DNA of 36,491 bases, taken from Cytauxzoon felis. Lineage: Eukaryota > Apicomplexa > Aconoidasida > Piroplasmida > Theileriidae. The notes below the pieces were generated by a model. That model saw only the letters and a list, made by a program, of their open reading frames with translations. It ran no database searches and had not been told where the DNA came from. Both the position numbers and the translations under genes were made by a program. Shown piece after piece: positions 9,603 through 20,213 of this stretch (position 1 is the first letter of the stretch; every line of letters begins with the position of its first letter). Where the stretch lies: contig JAIQCW010000211.1 in NCBI GenBank assembly GCA_020283715.1, positions 1-36,491 on the forward strand, read 5' to 3'.

Positions 9603-12600
9603 TCATTTCTCATCATCATTAGTAAATTCTATTATTAAATGTCTACCATAAAAATGTGAATGCTGTAATGATTCCATTGCATGTATTGCCTCTTGTTTAG
9701 TCATAAATTCAACAAATGCAAACCCTCTATGATTCTTAATCGATTTTGGTATCCTTATAGTCTTTACATTACCATAAAAATTAAATAATTTATAAAGCTC
9801 TTGTTTTGTAGCCTGAAATGCTAAATTCTTTACAATCAATCTTTGTGTAGCATTCAATAATTTCACCTTTGTCATCTTCTCCTTCTTATTCTTATAATTT
9901 GATATACTCATATCTAATACTCTACCATGAATCATTACACCCGTAGTCCTAATAATAGCATTCTTAGCATTCTCCATAGAATCAAACTCAACAAAACCAA
10001 ATCCCATTGATAATTCACCCTTCATTATCACCTTACTTGATCTATAACCAACCAAACTACTAAACACACCAATCAAATCAACATCCCTAGTCTTAAAATC
10101 CAAATTCTTTATATATACACTCACTGATATCAATTCATCAGTGTCAACTCCATCCATAATTAAATCATCCTTTATAGGATCCTCAACATCACCAGTAGAT
10201 GTAGTTCTACCTGAAATCGTCCTGCCGTCAGCTTCTCCACTTGAGGTTTTTCCACTAGGCGTTCCACCTGAGGTTACATTCCTGCCGTCAGCTCTTTTAA
10301 TTACTTCCCCCTCCGCTTCCCTGAGATCAGCTACGGGTCCCACTTGAGGTCCAATCACTACACTTCCGCCACGATCTCTGGGAGTGGCTCTACTCTTTAG
10401 AGATAGGTAATTGGAAGAGCTGTCTGCAAGACCAACGGTGGAGGGGAGTGGAACAGAGGATGTAACCTCAGGTGGAATGTTGGATGTAACTTCGTGTGTA
10501 GAGTTTGTATCATGGGTATGAGAGATAAAGTTGATGGGTGCCCATTCTAAATAAAGTGGTAGGTTATGATATGATGTATAAGAAAGTGCATTGAATGCTT
10601 TCTTTGCGCTAGATGAATTGAAATATCGTGCAATACCCATAACCATATATGGTGATAATGAAAATTGTATCAATTGACCAAATTTATTAAACATTGATAA
10701 TAAATCATCCTCATTTGTATCATAAGCAAGATTCTTTATAATTATAGTGTCATCTGATCTTGTTATTATACCAGATTCATTTCTCTTGTCATCACTAATA
10801 ATCTCATACTGCTTGTAATTAATACCTATAGAAATAGAAAGTAAAAAAGAATTTAAACAGAGCTAATTCGTTTTATACAAAGATTAATATACATCATTCA
10901 ACCTGAGGTCTTTCCACTCGCCGTGGTGGCCCTCTTATTTACTTCCCCTTCCAGCTCCCGTAGATCGCTTGCAGGTTTTCCACTTCCACTTAAGGTTATA
11001 AACCTTATTTCCACTACTTCATTTTTACCCTCAAAATTTGAAGGAAATCATTAATTTCTGGGGAAACTACTGAAAATTACTCAATGAATATTCAATGTAT
11101 TATACATCTCAATACTTCATTGAAGAGGACTTTGATGATTGTATTGTATTTATTAATCCTCACTTCATTCCAATTTATTTCCATTGAGATATCCTCACTT
11201 GAGTGAATTCCGTCACTTTAGTCTTATCTCGACGAGATTAGATTTATAACCTCAAGTGGAGAACCCGTAGCTGATCTCAGGGAAGCGGAGGGGGAAGTAA
11301 ATAGAGAAGCTGACGGCAGGACAAAAGAAGATAGTGGTTGTAACCTCGGGTGGAGTGTTTAAGTGTACATGTGATAGAACAAACCTTGTGATGTGAGCCA
11401 TTTGGTGAGTTGATTGATGATGAGTGTTTCGGAGAGAGTGGCATTGATTGCGGCATCATGATTGAGTAAATCATTTTTATTTACATTGAGTAAATTTGTG
11501 ATATTATTGATGATATTATTTAAATCTATATGAAGTGTATTCCAAATATTGGGATTATTAGAATTTTCTTTTCTTTTTTTTTCTAATTGTATCTTATAAG
11601 AACTTGTAGATTTTTTTTTATTTAAAATACGATCAGTAATTTCATTATAAGTTAATTGTGATTTATTATTAATTTTAGGTATAGCAATTTCTACATGAAT
11701 AATACGACCACAAAATATAGTACGATTTTTATCATCACGAAATTTAATAGCATCTGATGGAAATACCCATGTAATATAACAATAACCTTTAGTCATTCTA
11801 TCATCATCTATATCATTTATATTCTTCATAGGTATATGAATATCAACTACTGGACCATATGGTTTACATAAATCACGTATTATACCCTCTGTTATAGTAT
11901 ATGGTAAATTAAATACCACCACACGACCTATATCTTCCAGATTCATCGATATATCATCTATTACACCTGAGGTCCTTTCTTTCCACTCGCCGTGGCGGCT
12001 TTCTTTATTTATCTCCCCCTTCGCTTCCCTGAGATCAGCTACGGGTTCCACCTGAGGTCTAGTACTACTCTTCATTCCATCTACAACTTCATCTTCGCCA
12101 CGATCTCTGGGAGTGGCTATACTCTTTGGAGATAGGTAATTGGAAGAGCTGTCTGCAAGACCAACGGTGGTGGTAACCTCAGGTGGAACGGCGAGTGGAA
12201 CAGATGTTGGGCCTTTGGTATCGGTATCTTCGGTTTGAGATTCATCTTCAGAACTATCATTATCATCATTATAAATGATATGTTGTTTTTTGGATGCCAT
12301 TCCGGCTTTGGTTATGCGATTATTTTTGGTGGTGATGATAGTAAGTGATTGATTATTGGTATTGATGACATTTTTAGATATGATTTCGCTAGGATTCTTT
12401 TGTGTTTGTATATCCTTGATTGGTGGCTTTGAATACTCAATGGTAACTTTACATGATCGAAAATAAGTACCGTTGTAATGTTCAAGAAATCTAGTAGCGT
12501 CGTCATTATTTATAAATCCTATGAAACATAAACCTCTAAATACATCTTTAACTTCTTTATTAATAGTCTTCTTCTTAGTCAATACTTTACAATCACAATA

Positions 12601-12714
12601 TGTCAGGCCTATATCTTTACATTTTTCCTGTATCAATTTCTCGACCCTATTGGCATCTAACGTTATGGGCAAATTTTTAATTAAAATTCTACTATTATCA
12701 TATTTATCTGACAT
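9603..12714 (-). CDS. MRD1: MRD1/RBM19 multi-RRM pre-rRNA processing protein
   Basis: Nucleolar protein needed for 18S rRNA maturation in the small-subunit processome. Two exons, 12714-11385 and 10825-9603, join in phase for 850 aa. The ATG at 12714 (MSDKYDNSRILIKNLP) was chosen because RRM1 of MRD1 begins right at the N-terminus; an in-frame ATG at 12777 exists. RRMs visible in order: RRM1 (ILIKNLP ... GLCFIGFI); a middle RRM (VVVFNLPY ... GYCYITWV); an RRM spanning the intron (TIIIKNLAY ... NLPLYLEWAP, the family hallmark of RRM4); RRM5 (VYIKNLDF ... GFGFVEF); RRM6 (LIVKNLAF ... GFAFVEF, YGRHLIIEF). Repeat blocks sit in linkers at 11960-12215 and 10200-10500, and another cluster lies in the 559-nt intron. 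The family usually has five to six RRMs and 800-960 aa, so size fits. Confidence 0.88.
10200..10500 (-). repeat. Exonic palindromic repeat block in MRD1 (RRM4-RRM5 linker)
   Basis: In-frame sense insertion directly after PLYLEWAPINFISHTHD and before the acidic linker to RRM5. It holds CTCTTTAGAG, GCCAC...GTGGC, GTCTTGCAGAC and the CCCTGAGATCAGC module. The frame of both flanks is fixed by conserved RRM sequence, so the block must be translated or its length must be a multiple of three. Confidence 0.9.
10890..11360. repeat. Intronic repeat cluster with a 276-bp TIR element (MRD1 intron)
   Basis: Intron 10826-11384. The left part holds a boundary 12-mer and a CCCGTAGATCGCTTGCAGG module. An AT-rich element at 10985-11260 is bounded by imperfect 20-nt inverted repeats (TCCACTTAAGGTTATAAACC and GATTTATAACCTCAAGTGGA). 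A relative of it lies at 16308-16581 in a zuotin intron. The right part has CCCGTAGCTGATCTCAGGG and AGCTGACGGCAGG. Confidence 0.85.
11960..12215 (-). repeat. Exonic palindromic repeat block in MRD1 (before second RRM)
   Basis: In-frame sense block beginning at VPLAVPPEVTTTVGLADSSS and ending with RTSGVIDD. It lies in an acidic Ser-rich linker between RRM1 and the next RRM. It contains the GTCTTGCAGAC, CTCTTTGGAG and GCCAC...GTGGC modules. Confidence 0.88.
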
Positions 12715-12814
12715 TATTCTACAATTACAATTTAATGTACATGAATATGCGATTTTTAAAATTTTTATAAAATACATCTATAGAATCTGAGGTGTTATAC
12801 CACACATACAAAGC
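12715..12814. promoter_or_regulatory. Compact divergent MRD1/SPO11 intergenic region
   Basis: Only 100 bases separate the two start codons, so both promoters must share or overlap this AT-rich stretch. A TTGTAG just upstream of the MRD1 ATG could be a leader-intron acceptor. No defined motif is claimed. Confidence 0.4.
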
Positions 12815-14086
12815 TTGTGTAAAGCTAATGCGATTATGGATAAACTTGAAAAAATCGAAAATTATTCATTGAAATTAATTAGAGAGTTGATAAATAATAA
12901 AGTTAAAGATATTAAAAGGATTTTATCAATTTTCGTCACTTTAAATTATATACATGTACATGTTAGGGACTCTAGGATAATATCCCTGCGCGGTTTATAT
13001 TATTCTGCCAATTACTACTTTGATAATCAAAGATGTTGTAATATTATCGTATCATTTATTACTAGAGAGCTGATGTTGACCAGGAGAGAGTTGAATATAA
13101 TAACAACGCCCAAAGCTCTGATCAAGGGTGATGTTATCATAACCGAGACGTACCATAGAGGTTCATTTTACAATCATGTCCCTACTTTACCTCAACATCT
13201 CCCATATATTCAGATTTCACCGGAGAATATCAGGTTATCAACGATTGTTCGATGAAATCTATGGTACTTTACCTTCCCATCTCTTCAATTCCAACAATCA
13301 GCCCAATGGATATTCAATATCATGTATCGGTGACTTGAGTGTAGAATTCAGCAGTGTTAAGTTCCTCCTGGTAATTTAAACTCCTGTAGTAATTGAATAT
13401 GTTTAGATTATTGAAAAAGAGACGGTATATTACAGATTACTACAGTCTAATTTGATGTTAAAGTTTGTTGATGTTGTGAGATTTTATATTTTTAAAGGTA
13501 TAAACCGTGCATTGTGATAATGACTCGAGGATTCCCAGGTGCTGAATAACTCTTGTGCTTAATTTCAATAAATTTAGATGTTATAACTAGAGAGTTGATT
13601 TATAAACTGCGTGAACATTCCAGGAAGAACAGAACTAAGCTTCCAATTTTATGTTTAATGGATTTCAATCCCTCTGGTATGTGTGAATGTCCAAACACAC
13701 CTCATTTTATGCCTTCAAAGGCCTAAATATAGCTTTAAACATATATAATCATAAAAATAAAAGTAGCTCTTGTATGTAATTTATAATAGTCACAATATAA
13801 CAGCACTTTAGATACACCAAACTACTCAATACCAGATTTGTTATGGTTGAATCTGAATGTATATAACAGTGAGGTACTGAATAACCACAAGAAGTTGACA
13901 AGTAGAGATTATTCCATTTTAAAAAAGTTTGATTTTATAATTAAATTCCCCCATTTATCGAAATTTTTTTTAATTAATTTTAGTTTATTGAGTAACGATT
14001 TAGATGGAGATGAATCAGACTCGAGCATAATACCAATGCATCAATGGACGTATGTAAAATGTCCTCATCTCATATTTCTACAGTAA
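12815..14086 (+). CDS. SPO11: SPO11 meiotic double-strand-break transesterase
   Basis: Topoisomerase VI A-type protein that makes the DNA breaks starting meiotic recombination. Seven exons deduced: 12815-13160, 13234-13370, 13407-13462, 13498-13538, 13578-13676, 13721-13771, 13812-14086, for 334 aa. Introns are 35-73 nt. The catalytic Tyr lies in LRGLYYSANYYF, followed by LTRRELNIITTPKALIKGDV, the classic winged-helix segment. Toprim features are LIIEKETVYYRLL, PCIVIMTRGFPD and CLMDFNPSG (usually DxDPxG; here the first Asp and the spacing hold but Ala/Asp is changed to Phe/Asn). SIPDLLWLNL and KKLTSRDYSILKK match the C-terminal part. The first join (donor 13161 or about 13150) is the least certain. 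No repeat modules occur in this gene. Confidence 0.9.
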
Positions 14087-14206
14087 AATTTGTAAAAAAT
14101 TCTACACATTATCCATTTATGACCTCGACGATCTTAGGAATCTCGAGCTGATACTCTTCAAGTGTCTAGACGATCTAATTTCATCGTCTAATATTATTTT
14201 ATCATA

Positions 14207-14905
14207 ATGTGCAAACTCTATACAACCATTCTCTACAAATTTATGACTACAACACGACCATTATATCTTAAATACCGTCCATCGAATATTATAGCCTCTC
14301 CACCTGAGGTTACAATATCTGATGCCACTAGGCGTGGAGCCTCTTCCAATTACCTATCTCTAAAGAGCAGAGCCACTCCCAGAGATCGTGGTGAAGGTAG
14401 TGATGGATCATCCATCATGGGAATGATGGAAGATGGTGCTAAGGATGTGTTGGATGTAACCTCAAGTGGAATACCCGTAGCTGATCTCAGGGAAGCGGAG
14501 GGGGAGGTAAATAAAGAAGCTGACGGCAGGATTGGACCTCGGGTGGAAAGCCGTCTGCAAGACAAAGTAAGGACCTCAAGTGGAAGTGAGTGCAACAGAG
14601 GTCATAGTGTCTTCTATGGAAACATGGGGATGTATTTTGGTTGGTATAGATTGTATGGATTTGTATGGAGTATTAATGGTTATAGGTATATAAGTACATT
14701 AAAGAGGCGTTTATTTAAGATTAAGAAGCATAAGAAGAAAAAGAGGAAAAAGGCATGGTCAAGAATGAGTTTAATACCATGGAAACCTATAAAAATTGAC
14801 GAAAAATTTAAATATCAAATGCCATCCAAAGTTAGAAGAATAGTTAAAGAAAGAAGAAGACGTAATAAAGGTAATAGAACATTAAGAATACCAAGACAAA
14901 GATAA
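14207..14905 (+). CDS. Small basic protein with mS38/AURKAIP1-like tail
   Basis: A 232-aa ORF from an ATG at 14207. Residues about 31-130 are a palindromic-repeat block; without it the host protein is only about 130 aa. The C-terminal half contains LKRRLFKIKKHKKKKRKKAW, similar in pattern to the KRKMxKHKxKKLRK tail of mitochondrial small-subunit protein mS38 (AURKAIP1/COX24), then ends with very basic RRNKGNRTLRIPRQR. The N-terminus (MCKLYTTILYKFMTTTRPL) could act as a mitochondrial presequence. A ribosomal role is inference from the tail only. It is convergent with zuotin, whose coding end lies 60 nt beyond its stop. Confidence 0.5.
   Translation: MCKLYTTILYKFMTTTRPLYLKYRPSNIIASPPEVTISDATRRGASSNYLSLKSRATPRDRGEGSDGSSIMGMMEDGAKDVLDVTSSGIPVADLREAEGEVNKEADGRIGPRVESRLQDKVRTSSGSECNRGHSVFYGNMGMYFGWYRLYGFVWSINGYRYISTLKRRLFKIKKHKKKKRKKAWSRMSLIPWKPIKIDEKFKYQMPSKVRRIVKERRRRNKGNRTLRIPRQR
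14295..14600 (+). repeat. Exonic palindromic repeat block (mS38-like gene)
   Basis: In-frame sense block: CCACTAGGCGTGG (14325-14337), CTCTAAAGAG, GCCAC...GTGGC, the GATGGATCATCCATC and CATCAT/ATGATG palindromes, CCCGTAGCTGATCTCAGGG, AGCTGACGGCAGG and boundary 12-mers. An antisense frame of 81 codons (14350-14595) is also open across it, so frame openness is not limited to one strand. Confidence 0.92.
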
Positions 14906-14964
14906 TAAATATAATTAAAATTTAATTGTAGTGTTAAAAAACCCCATTATTTATAAATTGATTA

Positions 14965-17900
14965 TTATCTTTCATTTGTAGTAGACATTGATGCTTTAAT
15001 CTATATATAATATATTATATTAGTTATTCATAATTACCATTTTAAATCTATTAATACAATCTTTAATTGTCTTCCCCTCCACCTCCGATGCTATCATCTT
15101 CCAACGAAGAGATGATCCAATCGTAGCCGGATACTTCATCATCGCCATCTCCAATGACTATATATCATTAATTACAATTAATATAACAACACATGTCAAT
15201 CCACCCCTTTTCGTCCTCCACCTGAGGTCCATCATCCTCTCTTCCACTCGCCGTGGTGGCCTCTTCCATCTATTTCCCCTTCCAGCTCCCGTGGATCGCT
15301 TCCAGGTAGTACACTTAGGTCATAACATTTGAAGAATAATGGAGATCGTGGCTAAAGTAGGGTTTATCAAGTATTATGTGGTAAATGGGGTGTTTTATCC
15401 CTACAATGTCCGATAACTTCAATCATCGCCACGATCTCCGGGAGTGGCTTCACCCTTCAGGGATAGGTAAATAGAAGAGCTGTCTGCAAGACGAAGAGAG
15501 TTGGATTGGACCTCAAGTGGAGAAGCTGTCTGCAAGACAACCTACGGTGGAGGTAACTTCAGGTGTTGTTTTCATATTTTATTTGTTGTATAAACATACA
15601 TTTTGTTGTTGTGTGGTCCAGAGTGTAGAGTTTGTTTGATCATTTTTGATATTACCGGCCGAGAGTTCTTTGGCCATTTGAATACATTGCCCTACATTTT
15701 TAGTTTTGACATATTTAGAAATAAGATTCCATCTACCGGGTACACCGGCTGTATGAATTTCGATAGCTTTGGATAAATTTTGTAATTCGATACAAGTCCA
15801 TTCATTATTTTCATTAATTTGTTCTTGTTGTTGATTTTGTTTATCACTTGTATTAATATTAATATTATTATCATTAATTTTATTATCATTTGTAGTCATT
15901 AGCGATAATTTATCTGATATATCTTTAATTATATCATAATAATCATTTATATCTTTTAATTCTGTAGATTTTACTATACTATCCATAGATTTTACATATT
16001 TTAAACCATCCTCATTAGATGTTAATACACAATCATACCCCATCAATTTATATACCTTCTCACATGATAATTTCATATAACCATAATCCAATATCGATAA
16101 TTTATCAAAATTCTCACATAAACGATCACCTTCAGGTACCCTCGAACCAACACTCCTTATATGCTGACGCCTATATATTATATATTTATATGAAGCGAAC
16201 ACCTCCACTTTAGGTTACAACCACCTCTTTCCCACTGCCGTGGTGCCTCTTCTATTTATTTCCCCTTCCAGCTCCCGTAGATCGCTTCCAGGTACTCATT
16301 TTGGGTCTCCACCTGAGGTCATATTCACTAATTTCACTTCTTCATTTTTACATCCTAAATTTGAAGGAAATCTTTAATTTCTGGGGAAACTATGAAGATT
16401 GAGGAATTAATATTAGATGAATTTCTGATGTGATTACTTCATTGAAAAGGATTTTGATGATTGTATTTAGTTCACTCATCCTCACTTCATTCCAATTTAT
16501 ATTCATTGAGATATCCGAACAAACATGGATTCCATCACTTTATCCTTATCTCGACGAGATTAGATTATAACCTCAAGTGGAACCTGGAAGCGATCTATGG
16601 GAGCTGGAAGGGGAAATAATTAGAAGAAGCCTCCACGGCGAGTGGAACAATGATTGGACCTCAAGTGGAATGTTATATAGTGTTATTATAACGTACAATT
16701 TTTTGATGATTTGTTTTTCAAATTTGGATTGTTCTAAGAGTAGTGCTTCATGTTCTTGGCGTTTGATTTCTTGTAATTCTAATTCACGTCTATAATTTGT
16801 AATATAGAATGAATAATGTATGAAATAATTACTGTTGTTGTAATTTTTCTTCTTGTAATTGTTTTTGTTTCATTAATTTTTCCATTTTCAAACGTTCAGC
16901 TTTAGCTTTTAATCTTGGATCACTAAATTATAATAGTAAAGAATATTTTAATAATTCTTTATATAAAACATACAATGATTCAGCTAAATCTACTAATTTT
17001 TGTATTCTAATTAATTCTTTTTAATAAGTTTCCTACGATGTTTTAAATTTTCACGTTCCATCCATCTTTTCTCTTCACGTGATTCAGCTTCATCAATATC
17101 GTAAGGTGATACCATAGAAAATGTACGTAATGTCTCAAATTCTCTCCAAAATTGATAAAATTCATCAACTTGTTCATCTGTACTATCAATAGTACCCAAT
17201 AATGGTACAGGTTTATTCTTTGACCATCTAAATTATAATATAAAAACAATTTTTAAAAAAAATATATACCTTGAATTCATAATAAATAATGGATCAAATA
17301 CTTTAAAAAAATCACCAATCAACTTTATATCCTCAATAGTAGGTATCGACTCATCAAATGGTAAACTACAATCATACTCATGCCTCAATACAGGATCTAT
17401 ATATATATAATTTTTATAAAACAAATAGCATTCCACCCGAGGTCCAGTCCACATGAGGTTACATCCTTATCTTCCACTCGCCGTGTGGCCTTCTCTATTT
17501 ACCTCACCTCGACTCCCATAGATCGTCTCGGATATTTCGCCACGATCTCCGGGAGTGGCATTACCGTTTACGGGGAGGTAAATAGAGAAGGCCACACGGC
17601 GAGTGGGATCAGAGATTGTAACCTCAGGTGGAGTTTATTGGATATCGGGTGAAACGTTGGGTATAAATGGTGTAATAAAACGAACCAGATAGTATGGTGA
17701 AAGCATCTTGTATGAGTATGAACATTTGTTTTTTTTCTTTGGGTGTTAATTGTGTGATGTTGTATCTTTTACAGTAGGATTGTAATTCATTTGGTATTTT
17801 GATATTTTCGGATTTGTCTGGGTGTAATATAAGTACAATTTTCTTATAATTATCTTTAATTGTAAGGGTACAATCGGAGCTTGTGCAATTTAATAGATCA

Positions 17901-18472
17901 TATGCATCTTTATTTTCCTTTACAAAATTCCTTATAATACTGATTGATTTAGTAACAGTATTCTTCTTTTTAATGTTTCTATTACTATTTATATTGTCTT
18001 TTATATCTTCATCATTATATGCTTCAATTGTTGTTGCATCAATGATAGAGAGTATACTCTTCATCCATTCATACTTTAAATCATATAAATATGAAACATC
18101 ATTATCAAATTTTACAACATAATTGTAATAACACTTTACTCTTTGTAATATATCATCATTTAATACACCAATATCACATACATTAAATACATCTATACAA
18201 GAAGAGTATTAAGGATAGGTAAGAATTTTCTCCCCCGAGAAGAAAAAATATATATATTTAAGAAAAAAGGGGGGAAATTATCATTCATTTCAATGAATAT
18301 AGATATTATAATCAATAAACATACCTTCAAATTTTAAATCTAATCTCCATTCTCTAGTTAAAAAAAATACAATCCCAGCGGGTTCAACTACTTTACGTAA
18401 AATATATGATTTTAAACTAATAGGTCTATCATTATCATCATTACATATATTTAAATTGCGATAAGTAAACAT
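14965..18472 (-). CDS. ZUO1: Zuotin/DNAJC2-like ribosome-associated J-protein
   Basis: Ribosome-associated Hsp70 co-chaperone with a J domain and two SANT/Myb domains. Nine exons deduced: 18472-18325, 18192-17686, 17396-17270, 17227-16974, 16922-16833, 16789-16697, 16170-15600, 15157-15038, 15000-14965, for about 648 aa. J domain: YDLLNCTSSDCTLT with the HPD motif in LILHPDKSE, and QDAFTILSDPVLRHEYD. The zuotin-homology region has VFDPLFIMNSRWSKNKPVP, FWREFETLRTFS and EEKRWMERENLKHRR. SANT1: EWTCIELQNLSKAIE ... RWNLISKYVKTKN. SANT2: LWTTQQQN, SLEMAMMKYPA, RWKMIASEVEGKT. One base is missing at the T5 run 17018-17022, needed to continue into LIRIQKLVDLAES. Exon 8 could instead stop at 15020; the 37-nt last intron gives IKASMSTTNER. 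Three introns (2, 6, 7) hold repeat clusters. Confidence 0.85.
15215..15565. repeat. Intronic palindromic repeat cluster (zuotin intron 7)
   Basis: Fills most of the 442-nt intron 15158-15599. It contains boundary 12-mers, CCACTCGCCGTGG, a CTCCCGTGGATCGCTTCCAGG module, GTCTTGCAGAC-type hairpins and the about 100-nt inverted composite (15343-15440) shared with 7792-7895. Confidence 0.88.
16200..16680. repeat. Intronic repeat cluster with AT-rich TIR element (zuotin intron 6)
   Basis: Lies in the 526-nt intron 16171-16696. The AT-rich element 16308-16581 is a diverged copy of 10985-11260: shared ATTTCTGGGGAAACTA, CCTCACTTCATTCCAATTTA and TATCTCGACGAGATTAGA. It is flanked on both sides by CTTCCAGCTCCCGTAGATCG-type modules. 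Confidence 0.87.
17430..17640. repeat. Intronic palindromic repeat cluster (zuotin intron 2)
   Basis: Inside intron 17397-17685, interrupting the codon that joins LS to DPVLRHEYD. It is itself a near inverted repeat: CCACTCGCCGTGTGGCC at about 17475 and GGCCACACGGCGAGTGG at about 17590 flank a CCGTTTACGG stem. The same unusual extra GTGTGG change is present on both arms. Confidence 0.87.
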
Positions 18473-18603
18473 CTTACAAGATTTACTACAAAAATCTAAA
18501 TGTATAGATCTTTATCCGCATCACAACGCGGGTAAACTCAAAATACATCATAACTACTATTTTATTATATATTATAAAATTTATATAAAATTTATTTAAA
18601 CTT

Positions 18604-19212
18604 TCAATTAGTTCTATTTTGGAATGAGCTATCTACAAAATTATTCGGTTCTAGTAAGTTGACATATAGATCCTTCATACATCTTTTGCTGAAATTGAAT
18701 TCTACCCAGAAATTCTTCATATTCAAACCAACCTCAGTATTTAAAACACCAAAAAATTCAAATGTAAGCGTTGTATTAGGTTTAATTACACCTCTAATTG
18801 GTTGACCATAATAAACGATAGTATATTCATGTGTATTATGATCTATAAGACATTTACATACTCTAGCTTCAACATCTTGTGAACAATTCTTGTATTTTGG
18901 TCCAGTATAATAACTTCCACTCTGTAGTGTAAGTTTTACATTTCTATAGTATCGCAGTTGAACATCATTAACCTCTCCATCCATTATAAATTGCACTAAT
19001 CTTTTGAAATGAAAATACTTATCACTCTCTGGGAAATCTAAATCTATTATAGTCTTAGTAAGTGATACCGTCTTTTCATTAATGAATTCCTTAGCAATTT
19101 TTGGATCATACATAGGTGATTTTCTCCTTGTACCACCATCTATATAAGTAATATTTATAAGTAATGATATTAAAAATATCGAAATTAATTTAATTGAACT
19201 CAAATTACACAT
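18604..19212 (-). CDS. Secreted protein of unknown function
   Basis: A single-exon 202-aa protein. The ATG at 19212 begins a clear signal peptide (MCNLSSIKLISIFLISLLIN). The mature part of about 175 aa has few Cys (NCSQD, VCKCL, KRC), several potential N-glycosylation sites (NCS, NTT, NFS, NRT) and beta-strand-like segments such as EYTIVYYGQPIRGVI and LTFEFFGVL. It ends hydrophilic with no TM helix or obvious GPI signal. I do not recognise the family. The pattern suits an exported or vacuolar parasite protein. No repeat modules are present. Confidence 0.7.
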   Translation of the reverse strand: MCNLSSIKLISIFLISLLINITYIDGGTRRKSPMYDPKIAKEFINEKTVSLTKTIIDLDFPESDKYFHFKRLVQFIMDGEVNDVQLRYYRNVKLTLQSGSYYTGPKYKNCSQDVEARVCKCLIDHNTHEYTIVYYGQPIRGVIKPNTTLTFEFFGVLNTEVGLNMKNFWVEFNFSKRCMKDLYVNLLEPNNFVDSSFQNRTN

Positions 19213-19559
19213 TTCTAAATGATTTAATCAGTACACTATAAATGTCTAATTTTCTATACCCTCATGAATACACATTTGTAAATTATCCCCTAAAATTAAT
19301 ATTCCAGTACTTAATATACAAAATTATATCAAGTGTTATAGTATTTGTATACTATAATACAGTGATTTTTAAAAAATTAATCTCACCTATGGGGTGTGCA
19401 TATATAAACCATACTCAATTAACATTGAATTTACACATTAATCCAAATTATATCATTTCCAATCATTCATCACATATACTTCACTGACTCAACATATATA
19501 CCTAAAGACAACACTAACATCTATAATTATATCCACTTTTCCAACAGAGACTACCTACA

Positions 19560-20085
19560 CCTCTCTACCTGACTCCAATCCAATTCTTCTTCCATTCTTC
19601 GTTCCACCTGAGGTTACCTCCTTATCTTCGTCTTGCAGACAGCCTCTTCTATTTATCTCCCCCTCAAGTTCCCGTAGATCACTTTCGGGTGATGAATTTT
19701 ATTTCATAGTATAGTGGTAATATAAGATGTTGTTATAATCATATTTAAAAGTGGATAATTAAGATCAAGGGGACCGAAGAAAATTCTTCAATATCTACCC
19801 GGAAGAACGAAGATCCACCTGAGGTTAAATCACTATCTTCTAGTACAACCTTTCGTTGTCTTGCAGACAGCTTCCTTATTTATCTCCCCTTCCAGCTCCC
19901 ATAGATCGCTTCCAGGTTCCACTTGATGTCCAGTGACTACACTTCCGCCACGATCTCTGGGAGTGGCTATACTCTTTAGAGATAAGTAATTGGAAGAGGC
20001 TCCACGCCGAGTGGGATCAGAGGCTGTAACCTCAGGTGGAGAGCTGACGGCAGGACGAAGAGAGTTGGGATTGGACCTCGGTGGG
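19560..20085. repeat. Intergenic palindromic repeat cluster
   Basis: Fills the gap downstream of H2B. It holds boundary 12-mers, GTCTTGCAGACAGC hairpins (three), CTCCCATAGATCGCTTCCAGG, CTCTTTAGAG, GCCAC...GTGGC and TACCCGGAAGAACGAAGA. The interval 19213-19560 is plain AT-rich sequence without a convincing gene. Repeat-only frames here (19833-20174) are not called as genes. Confidence 0.87.
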
Positions 20086-20213
20086 TATATTATGATATAG
20101 TGAGGGTATGTTATGAGATTATAGCGGCTTCTAGTGAAGCCTATGGAATAAATTAGCGTATTGAATTCGACCATGATTGTTTTTTTTGATATAATTATAA
20201 ATTGAAATTAGAT

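Noticed and set aside
19242..19487. 81-codon plus-strand ORF upstream of the secreted-protein gene
   Set aside because: No domain, low-complexity AT-driven composition, and it lies in the likely promoter of the minus-strand gene.
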